The notes beneath the pieces are model-generated. The model was not told where the DNA came from and ran no database searches. It saw only the letters and a program-made list of their open reading frames with translations. A DNA stretch of 64,000 bases from Whalleya microplaca (Eukaryota > Ascomycota > Sordariomycetes > Xylariales > Xylariaceae): assembly GCA_022497155.1 (NCBI GenBank), contig MU385765.1, positions 248,001 through 312,000 of the forward strand, given 5' to 3'. Position numbers and translations under genes: made by a program. Positions 48,074 to 63,300 of this stretch are shown here, in pieces. Numbering within the stretch: position 1 is the first letter of the stretch; each line of letters begins with the position of its first letter.

Positions 48074-51000
48074 TCCTTCCTAGATTTTGTTATAAATATC
48101 TTTATTATAAGAAAATCTAATTGATTAATATAAACGTAAAAAGCATTTATTTTATTTACTTTTTAAAAGCTTTCGCTTCAAGTTTAACTGCCTTTCTTTT
48201 TTTATCTAGTTTTATATATTTTCTAATAAACTTACGTTATTTTATATATTCCGATCGATTAAGTTTAATAAAAAAAAAGTTCTCTATCGATTAATAATAG
48301 CTATACGTTTTTCGTAATCTGCCTAACTATTTTATCCTATAAGAAAAATAAGCTATAGTCGTTTTCCTAACGCGGTAAACTTATTTTTTACCTATTTATA
48401 TAAAATATAGGCCTTTTTATTTTAATAAATAGCTTTTTGTTATTTTTTTAAAAGAGGTTAATATTAATCGAGATTTAGGAGACTTATATAGGTTTTATAT
48501 AGTTTAGGCTAGCGTCGGAATATTTTTTTCGCTTAAGATAAACTAAAGGCAAAAGTAGGCTTAGGTTCGGGCTTTCGTTCTAATTTATTAAAACTATCGG
48601 GTTAATTAATAACCTTATAAATTATTATTTGCTTTATTTTCGTAATTTAGCTTTTTATTTCTCGTTTTTTATTAATAGAATAAGGATTTTTATAAAGGCA
48701 AAAAAATGTAGTAGGGGAGCGAAAAAAGCGAAAAATTAAGTAAGCTATTTAAAAGCTATAATTAAACCTATTTTATTATTATATTATTTAAATAAATCTA
48801 ATATAAATAGGAGTTATATTATTTTACTAAATTTAGATTTAGCGTAATCGATTAAAAGTAGCCCGAGTTTTTTTTTATTACAAGTATTTATAAAGTTAAA
48901 TAAAAAAGTAATGCGAGTTTTTATTAATATAACGATTAAAAAAAATAAAGGCTGCTTTTTTTTTAACGTTAGTAGCTATAGGGTCGCGTAAATATATAAA
49001 TATCGTTAATATAAAAAACCGGGAGTTATTTAAAATAATCCGAAAAAAAAACTAGTCGTTAATTTAAGTAACCTTTTAATTAAGTTTTATAATAGTTTTA
49101 AAATAAACTTCCGTTTTAATAAGTCTTTTTTTAAAAGTAGCAATATTTATTTAAATTATAGCAGCTATAAAAGTAATATTGTAATATTAACGCTTATAAT
49201 AAGCAAAAAAAGCATTATATAAGTTTGGTATTTTATTTACTTTTTATTTGTTTTTATTATAACCAAAAAAGGCGTTTCGATTAAAAATAACTTTAGGTAC
49301 TTTATCGCTTTTAATTAATAAGAAATCTATTTTTAGGGAATTAATAATTTGTTTAATTTCTTGCTTTAAATATTATAGCCTATTTTTAATCTAAGGTTTA
49401 AGTCTGTATATTTTAATAAAAAAGCCGCAAAATTAATTAATAATATAAAAGTTAATATTAGCTGCTATAATAAATGTATTAAAATCTAAAAAGGGAAGCT
49501 ACTTTTATAAAAGCGAATTAGTAAGTAAGGTTATTTTAGCTTTATATTTAAGGTCGGAATTAGCCGCAAACTTAATTTTAGCCTTATTTTTAGGTATAGC
49601 TTTAAATTTAATATCAACTTTCGAGATAGGCTTGGGGTTTTTACGGGCCGCTTAATTAACTTTTTTATTCCGGTTTTTATATTTATTTTTCCTTTTTTTG
49701 GGTAATTTAGGTAACTTTTTAAGTTACAATAGTTATAACGATATTTTAATATATGAAAAGTAAGGTTTAAGGTATAATGCTATTACAATAAACTAATATA
49801 AAGCTATAAGGAAACTTAACTAATTAATTAAAAATAATAAAAAGTAAGGGCAAAAAGTTAATAAATAGTTAGGTAAAAGTTATTAATAAGTTAATATAAA
49901 GAAAACTTTTTTACGTTAGGTTTTAGTTTATAATAAATAAAAGTAAGTTAGAAAGTTTTTTTTATTTTTAATTAGTCGTTTAAATTTGTAATAAGCTAAA
50001 TATTAAATATAGCAGGGCATTTAAGTTATTATTGCTAATTTTAAAAGTCGGCTTACTTAATCTGGCCTTAATATACTTTTTAGGCTACTTATTATACCCT
50101 TTATTTATTTTGTTTTTATATTTTATACCTTTTTTTTTAATAACTACTAACCTAATTATTTATTCTTTATTTTTGTTTTATAATATTTACTTAATTAATT
50201 ATTCGTAATTATATCGTAAAGTTTGTTATTATATAAAAGGCAGAAAGGAAAGAAAAGAACTTTTTTTATTAAGTTTTTATATAAGTTATTTATTCCCTTT
50301 TCCTTTATAAAAAGTTTTATATCTAAGAGTTAAATTTTTTATTATAATAGCGTTAATCGAGAGTTAAGTAACCTTAAATGTTTTTATCGGGTTATAATAG
50401 TTTATTAAAATTTAATAAATATTTAAGACAAAACGCGTATCGGTAATTTTTTTTTAAAAATTTATAAAATAGGTATTAAACCCCCGCTATTTAATTAAGT
50501 TAAATTTTATTAAAATAACTTTAATTTCCGTAATTTTTTTTCTCGACTTCTTTATCCCGCTTTATTTTATTATCGCTTTCTTTTTAAAATAAGTAAATCG
50601 GCTATATAAACAGTTAGGGACTTTCGTTATTTCTTTTTTTCTATCGATTTATATTTTAGCGTTAAGCTTTTTTCGCGTTTTAAGTCTGCCGTTTTTAAGC
50701 GATCGAAAATTTTTAACTCGATAATAAAAAACGTTAATTACGTCTTTAATTTTTATTTTAGCATTAAATCTAGTTACTTTAATTTAAAGATTAGTAAAAA
50801 TAAATTACTTTTATTTTAAAAAAATAATATAAGCCGCTACTTTTTAAAAGTTAATATAACAGATAAGTTTATTTAAAAAAATCCTTTTTTTATTTAACAT
50901 ATATAATTTCTGCTAATTAATATAAAATAATTTAATTAATAAAAATTAAACTTTTTAATAGTTTTAAAAAAAGTCGGTATTATATTTAGGAATTTATAGT

Positions 51001-54000
51001 TTCGAAATTCTATCGTAAAGGTTAAATATAAAAGCCTACTTTAAAATATATTAAATATTTTAAAATAACGAAATACTTTCTCGATTAACGACACTTTTTT
51101 TTTATCGAGATTTATAAAATTAACCCTATTAATAACTTAATATTTCGCTTAATCGAAAATTGCCGTATATAATTTAGAGTTTTTATTTAAAAATATAATA
51201 TTTATAATAAAGTTTTTTACTAACTTTATAAAAATCGGTTTATTAGTTTTAAAAATAAACGCTATAATAAAATATAGCTATTTTATAAATATCGATTAAT
51301 AAAAAGCTAGTTCGGAAATTCGTATAGGAATTATATAGTCGGTATTTAAATAAATAAATATTTATTTCGGGATAAAAAATATACATATTTACGAGTTCGT
51401 TAATTAAAAGATCTTTTTTTAATAATAATATTAATTACGATAATTTTATTTTAATAAGTCGTTTTATAAGTAATATATATTTAGGCTAAATTACTAAAAA
51501 AATCCGTCCTTTTTTACTAATATTATAAACAGCTTTATTTATAGCTTATAATAATTTCTTTTATTTAATTAATTAGTTATATATTAAAATTTTTAGTTAT
51601 ATTTTTTAATTTAAGCTTTTTTTTTATTACTTTTTTATATCTACTGTAACCTTATAAAATTCTGTTTTTATAAAATATTAATTTATATAAAACGTAAAAA
51701 AAAATAATTTAATTTATTAGTATTATTTTTTTAATATTCGATTATAAGTTTTTCGCTCCGCTAATAGTATTTTAGATAGTCTGATTTTAATTGTTTTTTT
51801 AAATATTTTATTTCTTATAATCTTTTAATTTTTATTAGGCTCGACTTTTTTAGTTTAGCTATAAGTTACCGGGCTTTTTTATATATTTTTATTTTAATAT
51901 ATTATATTATTATTTATTAATATAGCGTTTTTATAATTATTTTTTATTTTATTATAACTATTTAATTAATAATTATCGTAAGGTTTATTAAGTTTTTAGT
52001 ACTTTTTATATTTCGAATAAATTCTTTTAGCTAATTAAAAGAAAATATTTCTTATAATATTACCCCGTTTAATTTTAAAAAAAAAAACTTATTTTATTTT
52101 TATTTTTTCGTAATTTAATAGGGCTTAGTTTACTTATATTTTAGCTTTTTATTTTTAAATATATCGATATTTTATATTATATTATAAAATAAAATTAGGC
52201 TGCCTTATTTTAACGGTTCTAACCGTTTTTTTAAAAGGTATTATCGATTATTTCGTTCCGCCGCTTTTTTTTGTTTTTTTATTAAGATTTATACCATTTT
52301 CGCGATATTTTTGTCCTATTATTTAAATATTTTTACTTTTTTAGTAATAAAATCTTCCTTATTACAGATATCCGACTAATTAAAGACCCGCTAAAATAAT
52401 AAAATTATTTTAATCGGTATAATAAGTTTTTTATTATAGATTAATTTATATAATATAAATCTATATTTTTATATAAATATTTAATTAGCTTAAAATATAG
52501 CTTTAAGTTTTTTAATTTATAATTTATTAGTTTTTCCCGTTATATATATAAGGGATCTTATAATTAATCGATAGCTTATTTTTATTTATTTTTATATCTA
52601 AAAGTAATATATAAATCCGATTTATATTTTAATACCTAGCTATATAACATTTTTAACTATTTCTGCCTTATTTTTTAAGTCTTTATTATATTTAATTATT
52701 ATAGGGATATTATAATTAATATAAATATAGTTTTAAAGGAACTTTTATACTTTAGTTGCTATAGCATTTTTTAGTGCCTTAGTTTTAGGCTATTTTAATA
52801 GCTTATCTCTTGTTTCGATAATAGCCAAATATTTATTATTATTCGGGAAAAACTAAATATTAATAATCTAAATAATCAGTAATTATTTTAGCGTTAAAAA
52901 AAGTCCTTAATTTTTAAATCGTCTATTTATAAAGGGCTAGTATTTTAAGTAATATTTAACGGCAGTCGCGATTTCTTAATATATCTCTTTTTAGTAATAA
53001 AACTTAACTATTTTATTATAAGTCGATTTTTGTTTTCGATACATTTTAATTTTCGAGTAATAGTTTTTAATAATACGCTTTTATTAATTAATATTATTAA
53101 TAATATACTATTAGCTATATTTTTTATAAGGTTTTTGTTATAAAATTCCTTTTTAGATTATATATTTAATAGCTTTATTCCGGAAGCTTATTTTTGTACA
53201 ATATTATCTCGTTATATTAGAACTTTTTAATCGATTAGATAGTTTTAAGGTATTAAAATATATTACGATTTTTTAGAAAGCTTTAGATTAGCTTTTTAGC
53301 GGGTATAAAATAATAGGTAATAAGGAAAATTCCGGTACTTTATATATTAGTTTATTTAATCGAGGTATTTTTGCTATAAAAATATTAAGCTAAATATTAA
53401 TAAAGTTATTAATTTTTTTTTATTAATTATTTAGTTTATCGGACGGCTTTAATAGTTTGTGTAATAAGTTATCCGCTACTTAATATCGTTTTTTAAAGAT
53501 ATGTTTTATTTCGAAATTAAATATTTTAATAAAAGCTATTTACCGGGTTAATACCGCGTTAAATAAACTGGAGAATTTATTATTTAATTAAGCGATTAAA
53601 ACTTTAATATTAGTTTCGAAAACAAATCTTATATTATAAAAATAATTTCGCAATTATCGAAAAGACTTAATTATCCCGAGATATTTTTGTTTTATAATAT
53701 CGTAATTAAGTTCTAGCCTTTTTTATATACTAGATTTAAATTTTATAAATTGAATGTATTTATTAATTTTTTATTTTAATATATATTTTTATTTTATACC
53801 TAACGTATTAATTTTAAGCTAAATAATATATCCGTTTATATAATTAAGCGTAATTAAATAAGATATATTAATTAACGCTATTTTAAGTTTATTTATAGCT
53901 TATTATTACTTCATTCCCTATTTCTAATTTGCGTTTTTTCGGAGAAATTTTATTAGTAATAAAATAATTAATATATAATATATAATTTATATATAATAAT

Positions 54001-55157
54001 AGACTATAACTCCTAAAAATGCCCGCATTTTAAAAATATTATTACAAAATAACCATTTCGTAATTTTAATAACCTTAGTTTAATTAAAAAAACGATTATT
54101 AATACCGTATAAATAGCCGATAATAACGGCGGCGTTTTTATATTAATCGCTTTTTTTTATACTAATTATAACTTCCGCTAGTTTAAAATTAAATAAAATA
54201 TTATTAATATTTTTTAAATATTTATAAACAAATCGTTTTATTTTTAATGTAATTTTTTAATTATTATATTTCGTTTTTAGCCCTTTAATACTAATATTAT
54301 CGAAAAATAGCTCGCATTTATCGGGTATAAAGTCAAATAAAATCCGGGTAATAATATATAAAAACTGTATTACCGAATTAGTCCCTCTTTATAACAAAGT
54401 TATTATCCGGAAAAACCCGATCGGCGTTAAAAATATAATATAATTTCTGCTAAATATAAATAATAATATTTAATTATATCTTTAAAAAAAATCCACTATA
54501 GAAATTATTATTTATATAATAAATTCTTCCGTAAATTTATTATAATTGCTCGGGAGAAAGGTATTTTATATTTATATAACATTTAATTTTATTGCCGAAT
54601 TAATTAACCGAAAGCTTTTATTTTTTTTTTAATTATAAATCAGGCGTTACGGTATAAGGTATAAGATTTTTTTAATATTTTATTTTTAAGCCGATTCCGT
54701 AAAATATTTAAGACTTATATTTTTAGTAGCGCTAAAATAGGAATTAATTTAGCTTATTATATATTATATAATATTATTTTAATCTTATATAAAAAAGATA
54801 TTTCTTCCCTAATTCGGCTAATTTTTATAAAGTTTTAAATTAATGTTATTTTTTATCGATAAAAAATCTCGATTAATATTATTTTTTTTTAATTTATAAG
54901 CTCTATATTTAGCAGCTTTATTTTAATAACGTTTAGGCGTTTTTTTATTAATTTAATGTTTCGCGATACGGGAGCGAAACGTGAAGTAATACCTTTATAT
55001 TTTTTATTTGTTTTAAATATATTTAAGGGTTTGAAATTCGGCTTTATATTTTATAATATCGCTTACTTTTAATTAATTAATTTTAAAAGGATTATATTAT
55101 TTAATTCGGTATTATCGATTAGGTAAATTTTTTATACTTTTAGTTTATATATTATAT
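47845..55157 (-). mobile_element. element X copy B: 3' LTR plus 7.1 kb of internal region, minus strand, interrupted
   Basis: The 3' LTR (47845-48073, 229 nt, keeping the ancestral TG at its element-5' end) is followed to the right by internal sequence collinear with copy A from about 31,050 back to about 23,960. Landmarks: the extra 3' ORF at about 48,140-49,755, and the reverse transcriptase motif F-D-N-I at about 54,300. At 55157 it stops abruptly against the LTR of copy C. The rest of copy B is predicted to lie beyond copy C, outside the window. Confidence 0.85.
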
Positions 55158-55384
55158 TGTCTTAGGATAGGGTGTCGGGGTGAAGGAGGTGCTATTTTAT
55201 GGCTTAGTTAATCGGAAGTAATCGAGGCAATAAAATAAAAGAGTTATTTATAATAGCTATTAATCGAAAGGAGAGATATGTCTATTGTTAGCAATAAGGC
55301 CGTTTAAGCTGTATATATTCTATCTAAAAGTAAAAGAAAAAAACAAGCGATATATATATATTACAGCATATTAGCCTTATAATA
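55158..55384 (-). repeat. 3' LTR of element X copy C
   Basis: About 227 nt, reverse complement of the other X LTRs, flanked on the left by TATAT inside copy B. Confidence 0.88.
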
Positions 55385-57113
55385 TTCTTTTTAGATTTTA
55401 TTATAAATGTTTTTATTATAAAAAAATCTAATTAATTAATATAAACGCGGAAAGTATTTATTTTATTTACTTTTTATAAGCTTTCGCTTTAGGTTTAACT
55501 ACCCTTTTTTTTTTATTTAGTTTTATATATTTTCTAATAAACTCACGTCGTCTTATATATTTTAATCGATTAGGCTTAATAAAAAAAGGGGTTTTTTGTT
55601 AATTAATAATAGCTATATATCTTTTATAATCTGCCTAATTATTTTATTCTATAGGAAAAATAAATTATGGTTGTTTTTCTAACGCGATAAATTTATTTCT
55701 TACCTATTTATATAGAATATAAGCCTTCCTATTTCGATAGGTAGCTTTTTGTCGTTTTTTTAAAAAAGGTTAATATTAATTAAGGTTTAGGAGATTTATA
55801 TAGGCTTTATATAATTTGGGCTAGCGTCGGGATGTTTTTTTCGCTTAAGATAGGCTGAGGGTAGGGGTAGGCTTAGGTTTGGGTTTTTGTTTTAGTTTAT
55901 TAAAGCTATCGGGTTAATTAATAATTTTATAAGTTACTATTTGCTTTATTTTTGTAATTTAGCTTTTTATTTCTTATTTTTTGTTAATAAAATAAGGATT
56001 TTTATAAAAGCGAAAAAATATAGTGGGAAAGCGAAAAAAACAAAAGATTAAATAAGCTACCTAAAAGTTATAATTAAATTTATTTTATTATTATACTGTT
56101 TAAATAAGTCTAATATAAGCAGAAATTATATTATTTTACTAAATTTAGACCTAGCGTAATCGATTAAAAATAGCCCGAGCTTTTTTTTTATTATAAATAT
56201 TTATAAAGTTAAACAAAAAAGTAATGCAAGTTCTTACTAATATAATAATTAAAAAGAAGTAAAAGCTATCTTTTTTTTAATGTTAATAGTTATAGGGTTG
56301 CGTAAATATATAAATGTCGTTAATATAAGGAATCGGGGGTTATTTAAAACAATCCGAAAAAAAAACTGGTCGTTAATTTAGGTAACCTCTTAATTAAGTT
56401 TTATAATAGTCTTAAGGTAAACCTCCGTTTTAATAAATCCTTCCTTAAAAGTGGCAATACTTATTTAAATTATAGTAGCTATAAAAGTAGTATCGTAATA
56501 TTAACGTCTATAGTAAGTAAAAAAAGTATTATATAAGTTTGGTGCTTTATTTACTTTTTATCTGTTTTTATTATAATTAAAAGGGGCGTTTCGATCAGAA
56601 ATAACTTTAGGTATTTTATTATTTTTAACTAATAAGAAATCTGTTTTTAGGGAATTAATAATTTATTTAATCTTTTGCTTTAAGTGTTATAGCTTATTTT
56701 TAATTTAAGGTTTAGGTTTATATATTTTAATAAGAAGGTTACGAAGTTAATTAATAATGTAAAAATTAATATTAGCTGCTATAATAAATGTATTAAAATT
56801 TAAAAGGGAAAGTTATTTTTGTGGGGGCGAACTAATAGGTAAGGTTATTTTAGCTTTATATTTAGGGTTAAAATTAGCTGCAAACTTAATTTTAACCTTA
56901 TTTTTAAGTGTAGCCTTAAATTTAATATTAGCTTTCGGGGCAGGCTTAGTATTTTTACGGGCTGCTTAATTAACTTTTTTATTTTTGCTCCGGTTTTTAT
57001 GCCTATTTTTCCTTTTTTTGGGTGACTTTTTAGGTTATGATAGTTATAACGACATTTTAATATATAAAAAGTAAGGTTTAAGGTATAATGTTATAGCGAC
57101 GGGTTAATGTAAA

Positions 57114-57347
57114 ACTCACGTATAGACTACTATAGCTAGAGGCAGGGCTCTAGTATGGGTACCAATTGTATATTTACAGATAGATGGGGAGGAAAGCTAT
57201 TTCGGACTATGGGAATTGCTCAGAAAACTTAAGCCGGGTGCCCCGCCGGGCGGTGACCATTCTGCCGTGCCGTTGCCGATTGACATACGGGAGTACGTAA
57301 TAACAGGTGGTCTATGCACACCCTGTAGGTACGTACCTTCCGTAACT
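57114..57347. mobile_element. 234-bp insertion of normal base composition inside RIP-decayed X copy C
   Basis: The homologous position in copy B (about 49,790) reads straight through, whereas here about 234 bp of roughly balanced GC, CA/TG-containing DNA is inserted, with GTAAA (57109-57113) and ATAAA (57348-57352) at the edges as a possible 5-bp target duplication. It begins ACTCACG and ends CGTAACT; the ends are weakly inverted (five of seven). A GC-rich core GCCGGGTGCCCCGCCGGGCGG is at about 57,233-57,253. It has no ORF. A solo LTR or a MITE is likely. Confidence 0.75.
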
Positions 57348-60300
57348 ATAAAGCTATAAGGGAATTTAACTAATTAATTAAAAATAATAAAAAGAGAGGG
57401 TAAAAAATTAATAGGTAGTTAGATAGGAGTTATTAGTAAGTTAGTATAAAGAAAAATTTTTTACGCCAGGTTTTAGTTTATAATAAATAAAAATAAGTTA
57501 GAAAGTCCTTTTTATTTTTAATTAGTTATTTGAATTTATAATAGGCTAAATATTAAATATAGTAGGGTATTTAAGTTATTATTGCTGATTTTAAAAATCG
57601 GCTTGCTCGATTTAGCTTTAGTACGTTTTTTAGGCTATTTGTTATATTTTTTATTTATTTTATTTTTATATTTTATACTTTTTTTTCCTTTTAATAATTA
57701 CTAATCTAACTATTTATTCTTTATTTTCGCTTTATAATATTTATTTAATTAATTATTTACAGTTATGTCGTAAGGCTTATTATTATATAAGGGGCAGAGA
57801 AAAAAAAAGGGAACTTCTTTTATTAAGCTTTTATATAAGTCGTTTATTCCTCTCTTTTTTATAGAGGGTTTTACATTTGGGAATTAAATTTTTTGTTATA
57901 ATAGCGTAAATCGAGAGCTAAGTAATTTTAAACGTTTTTATTGGGTTATAATAGTTTGTTAAAATCTAATAAATATTTAGGATAAAACGTGTATCGGTAA
58001 TTCTTTTTTTAAAACTTATGAAGTAGGTATTAAATTTCCGCTATTTAATCGAGTAAAATTTTATTAAAATAACCCTGGTTTTTATAATTTTTCTTTTCGA
58101 TTTCTTTATTTTATTTTATTTTATTATTGTTTCTTTTTTAAAATAAATAAATCGGTTGTGCAAATAGCTAGGGACTTTCGTTGGTTGTTTTTTCCTATCG
58201 ATTTATACCTTAGCGTTAAGCTCTTTTTGCGTTTTAGGTCTGCCGTTTTTAAGCAATCGAAAATTTTTAGCTCGATAATAAGAAACGTTAATCGCGTTTC
58301 TGGTTTTTATTTTAGTATTAAATTTAGTTATTTTAATTTAAAAATTAATAAAGATAAACTGTTTTTATTTTAAAAAAATAATGTAAGCTGTTATTTTTTA
58401 AAGGCTAATATAACAGATAAGTTTATTTAAGTAAGTCCCTTTTTTATTTAATATATATAATTTCTGCTAATTAATATAAAATAATTTGATTAGTGGAGAT
58501 TGGATTTTTTAATAGTTCCGGGGAAAGCCGGTATTATATTTAGAAATTTATAGTATCGAAGTTTTATCGTAAAGGTTAAATATAAAAGCCTGCTTTAGAA
58601 TATATTAAATATTTTAAAGTAATAAAATACCCTTTTAATTAACGATATCTTTTTTTAGTCGAGATTTATAAAGCTAACCCTATTAGTAATTTAATATTTC
58701 GTTTAATTAAAGATTGCCGTATATAATTTGGAGTCTTTATTTAAAAATATAATACTTATAATAAAATCTTTTATCGGCTTTGCGAGAATCGGTTTATTAA
58801 TTTTAAGGACGGGCGCTATAATAAAATATAGCTATTTTATAGATATCGATTAATAAAAAGTTAGTTCGGGGGTTTATATAGAAATTATATAGTCGGTATT
58901 TAAATAAATAAATATTTATTCCGGGATAAGAAATATATATATTTAAGAGCTTATCGATTAAAAGATCTTTTTTTTAATAGCGATATTAATTACGATAATT
59001 CTATTTTAATAAGTTGTTTTTAGGGTAATATATATTTAGGCTAAATTACTAGGGAAATCTATCTTTTTTTACCGAAATTATAGGTAGCTTTATTTATAGC
59101 TTATAATAGTTTCTTTCGTTTAATTAATTAATTATATATTAAAATCTACGTTTATATTCTTTAATTTAAGCTTTTTTTTTATTATTATTTCTTTATATTT
59201 ATTATAACCTTATAAAACCTTATTTTTATAAAATGTCGATTTATATAAAACATAAAGAAAAATAATTTAATTTATTAGTACTATTTCTTTAATATTCGAT
59301 TATAAGTTTCTTGCTCCGCTAATAATATCCTAGGTAATTTAACTTTAATTATCCTTTTAGGTATTCTGTTTTTTATAATTTTCTAATTTTTATTAGGCTC
59401 GATTTTTTTAATTTAGCTATAAGTTACCAGGCTTTTTTATATATTTTTATTTTAATGTGCTATATTATTATTTACTAGTTTAACGTTTTTATAATTATCT
59501 CCTACTCTATTATAACTACTTAACTAATAGTTGTTATAAGGTTTGCTAAGTTCCTAATACCTTTTTATATTTCGAATAAATTCTTTTAACTAATTAAAAG
59601 AAAATATTTCTTATAGTATTACTCCGTCCAATTTTTTAAGAAAAAACCTATTTTATTTTTATTTTTTTATAATTTAATAGGGCTTAATTTACTTATATTT
59701 TAGCTTTTTATTTTTAGATATATTAATATCTTATATTATATTATAAAGTAAGATTAAGCTATTTTGTTTTAATAGTTCTAACTGTTTTTTTAAAAGGTAT
59801 CGTTAATTATTTTATTCCGTTACTTTTTTTCGTTTCTTTATTAAAATTTGTATTACTTTCGCGACATTTTTGTCCCATTTTTTAAATATTTTCACTTTTT
59901 TAGTAATAAGATCTTCTTTATTACAAATATCCGACTAATTAAAAACCTATTAAGATAATAAGATTATTTCAATCGGTATAATAGGTTTTTTATTATAGAC
60001 TAATTTATATAATATAAACTTATATTTTCATATAAACATTTAATTAATTTAAAATATAGTTTTAAATTTTTTAATCTATAATTTATTAGTTTTTCCCGTT
60101 ATATATATAAAGGATTTTATAATCGGTTAATAGCTTATTTTTATTTATTTTATATTTAAAGATAATATATAGGTCCAACTTATATTTTAATATCTAGCTA
60201 TATAACATTTTTAGCTACTTCTACCTTATTTTTTAAGCTTTTATTACATTTAATTATTATAGAAATATTATAATTAATATAAATATAGTCTTAAAGGAAT

Positions 60301-63300
60301 TTTTATATTTTAATTACTATAATATTTTTTAGTGCTTTAGTTTTAGGCTATTTTAATAGCTTATCCCTTATTTCGATAATAGCCGAATATTTATTATTAT
60401 TCGGGAAAAACTGAATATTAATAATCTAAATAGTTAGTAACTATCTTGGCGTTAAAAAAAGTCTTTAATTTTTAAATTATTTATCTATAAAGGGCTGGTA
60501 TTTTAGGCAATATTTAACGGCAGTTTAGATTTTTTAATATATCTTTTTTTAGTAGTAAAATTTAATTATTTTGTTATAAATTAATTCTCGTTTTTAATAT
60601 ATTTTAACTTTCGAGTAATAATCCCTAATAATACATTTTCGTTAATTAATATTATTAATAATACGCCATTAGCTATATTTTTTGTAAGGTTTCTGTTATA
60701 AAATTCCTTTTTGGATTATATATTTAATAGCTTTATTCCGGAAGTTTGTTTTTGTATAATATTATCTTGTTATATCAGAACTTTTTAGTCGATTAGGTAG
60801 CTTTAAGGTATTAAAATATATTGCGATTTTTTAGGAAGTTTTAGACTAGTTTTCTAGCGGGTATAAAATAATAAGTAGTAAAAAGAATTCCGGTACTTTA
60901 TATATTGGTTTATTTAATCGAGATATTCTTATTATAAAAACGTTAAGTTAGATATTAATAAAATTATCGACTTTTTTTTTCTATTAATTATTTAATTTAT
61001 CGGATAGCCTTAATAGTTTATATAATAAGCTATCTATTATTTAATATCGTTTCCTAAAAACATATTTTATTTCGAAATTAAATATTTTAATAAAAGCTAT
61101 TTACTAGGTTAATGCTACGTTAAGTAGGCTAGAGAATTTATTATTTAATTAAGCGATTAAAATTTTAGTATTAGTTTCGAGAATAAATTTTATATTATAA
61201 AAGTAATTTTGTAATTATTGAAAAGATTTAATTATCTCGAGGTATTTTTATTTTGTAATATTGTAATTAAGTTTTAGCTTTTTTTATATACCAGATTTAA
61301 ATTTTATAAATTAAATATGTCTATTAATTTTTTATTTTAATATATACCTTTATTCTATGCCTAACGTATTAATTTTAAGCTAAATAATATATCTATTTAT
61401 ATAATTAAGCGTAATTAAATAGGGTATATTAATTAATGCTATCTTGAGTTTATTTATAGTTTATTATTATTTTATTTCCTATTTTTAATTTGCGTTTTTC
61501 CGGAAAAGTTTTATTAGTAATAAAGTAATTAATATATAGTATATAATTTATATATAATAATAAACTATGACTTTTAAAAATGCCCGTATTTTAGAAATAT
61601 TGCTATAAAATACCTATTTTATAATTTTAATAATTTTAACTTAATTAAGGAAATAATTATTAATACTGTATAAATAGCCGATAATAATAGCGGCGTTTTT
61701 ATATTAATCGCTTTTCTCTATATTAGTTATAGCTTTTGCTAGTTTAAAATTAAATAAGATATTATTGATATTTTTTAAATATTTATAAATAAATTGTCTT
61801 ATTTTTAGTGCAATTTTTTAATTATTATATTTCGTTTTTAGCCTTTTAATACTAATATTATCGAAGAATAACTTATATTTATTAGGTATAAGGTCGAATA
61901 AAATCCGGGTAATAATACGTAAAAATTGTATTACTAAATTAGTCCCTTTTTATAATAAAATTGTTATCCGGAAAAGCCCGATCGGCGTCGAAAATATAGT
62001 ATAATTTTTATTAAATATAAATAATAATACTTGATTATATTTTAAAAAAAAATTTATTATAAAGATTATTACTTATATAATAAATTTTTCTGTAAATTTA
62101 TTACAATTACTCGGGAAAAAGGTATTTCGTATTTATATAACATTTAGTTTTATTGCCGAATTAATTAACCGAAAGCTTTTATTCTTTTTTTTAACTATAA
62201 ATCAGGCGTTATAGTATAGGGTATAAGATTTTTTTAATATTTTATTTTTAAGCCGATTCTATAGGATATTTAAAACCCGTATTTTTAGTAGCGTTAAGAT
62301 AGGAATTAATCTAGCTTATTATATATTATATAATATTATTTTAATTTTATATAGAGGAAATACTTCTTCCCTAATTTGGCCGATTTTTATAAAATCCTAA
62401 ACTAATATTATTTTTTATTAATAAAAAATCTCGATTAATATTACTTTCTCTTAATCTATAAGTTTCGTATTTAATAATTTTATTTTAATAACGTTTAGGC
62501 GTTCTTTCGTTAATCTAATACCTTATAGCGCGGAAGCGAAATACGGAATAATGTTTTTATATTTTTTATCTATTCTAAATATATTTAAAAGTTCGAAATT
62601 CGGCTCTATATTTTATAGTATCGCTTGTTTTTAATTAATTGACCTTAAAGGGACTATATTATTTAATTCGGTATTATTAATTAAGTAAACTTTTTATATC
62701 TTTAGTTTATATATTATACATAACTTAATCTCGTTTTTTTATAATATTTTTTTATAATATAATATTATACGCTATATTACCTATTTAAATTTCTTTCTAA
62801 TAGTCTCCCGTAATAAGCCTAATAATTAATTATTAAATAGCGAGGCTTATATTTAATTACTATCCTAAAGTATTTTATTAATAATAATTTCTGTTTATTT
62901 ATTAGCTTATTTTAAACTTAAGTTATTTTGGACCACACTTTTAAACTTCGCTAGATTTATTATTATTATAATATTTTAAAGCTTTTATTTACTATCGATT
63001 TGGCCTTTAATATTAGCGGTTATTAGTTTTCCGAAAGATTAACGATATCGGCTAAAGTTTGCTTAGCTAGCTTATTATATATAAGGGATATTATAATCCT
63101 AATACTTCCGAAAAATATTAAAGTTATTAATAAGCTTTTTTTAAGATAAATTATTATATGTAATTAGAAAATAAAGTTAAGGCCGAAAAGTAACGGGAAT
63201 ATAATTTTAAAATTTCTAACTATATAAATCGGTAGCGGCAAATTATAGCTTATTAACTATATAGGTTTTTTGATTAAACTAAAGCTTCCAGTTTTATTAT

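Noticed and set aside
58158..58373. 71-codon ORF in the AT block
   Set aside because: It is a stretch of X copy C that chances to lack stops; the same place in copy B is not open in a meaningful frame.
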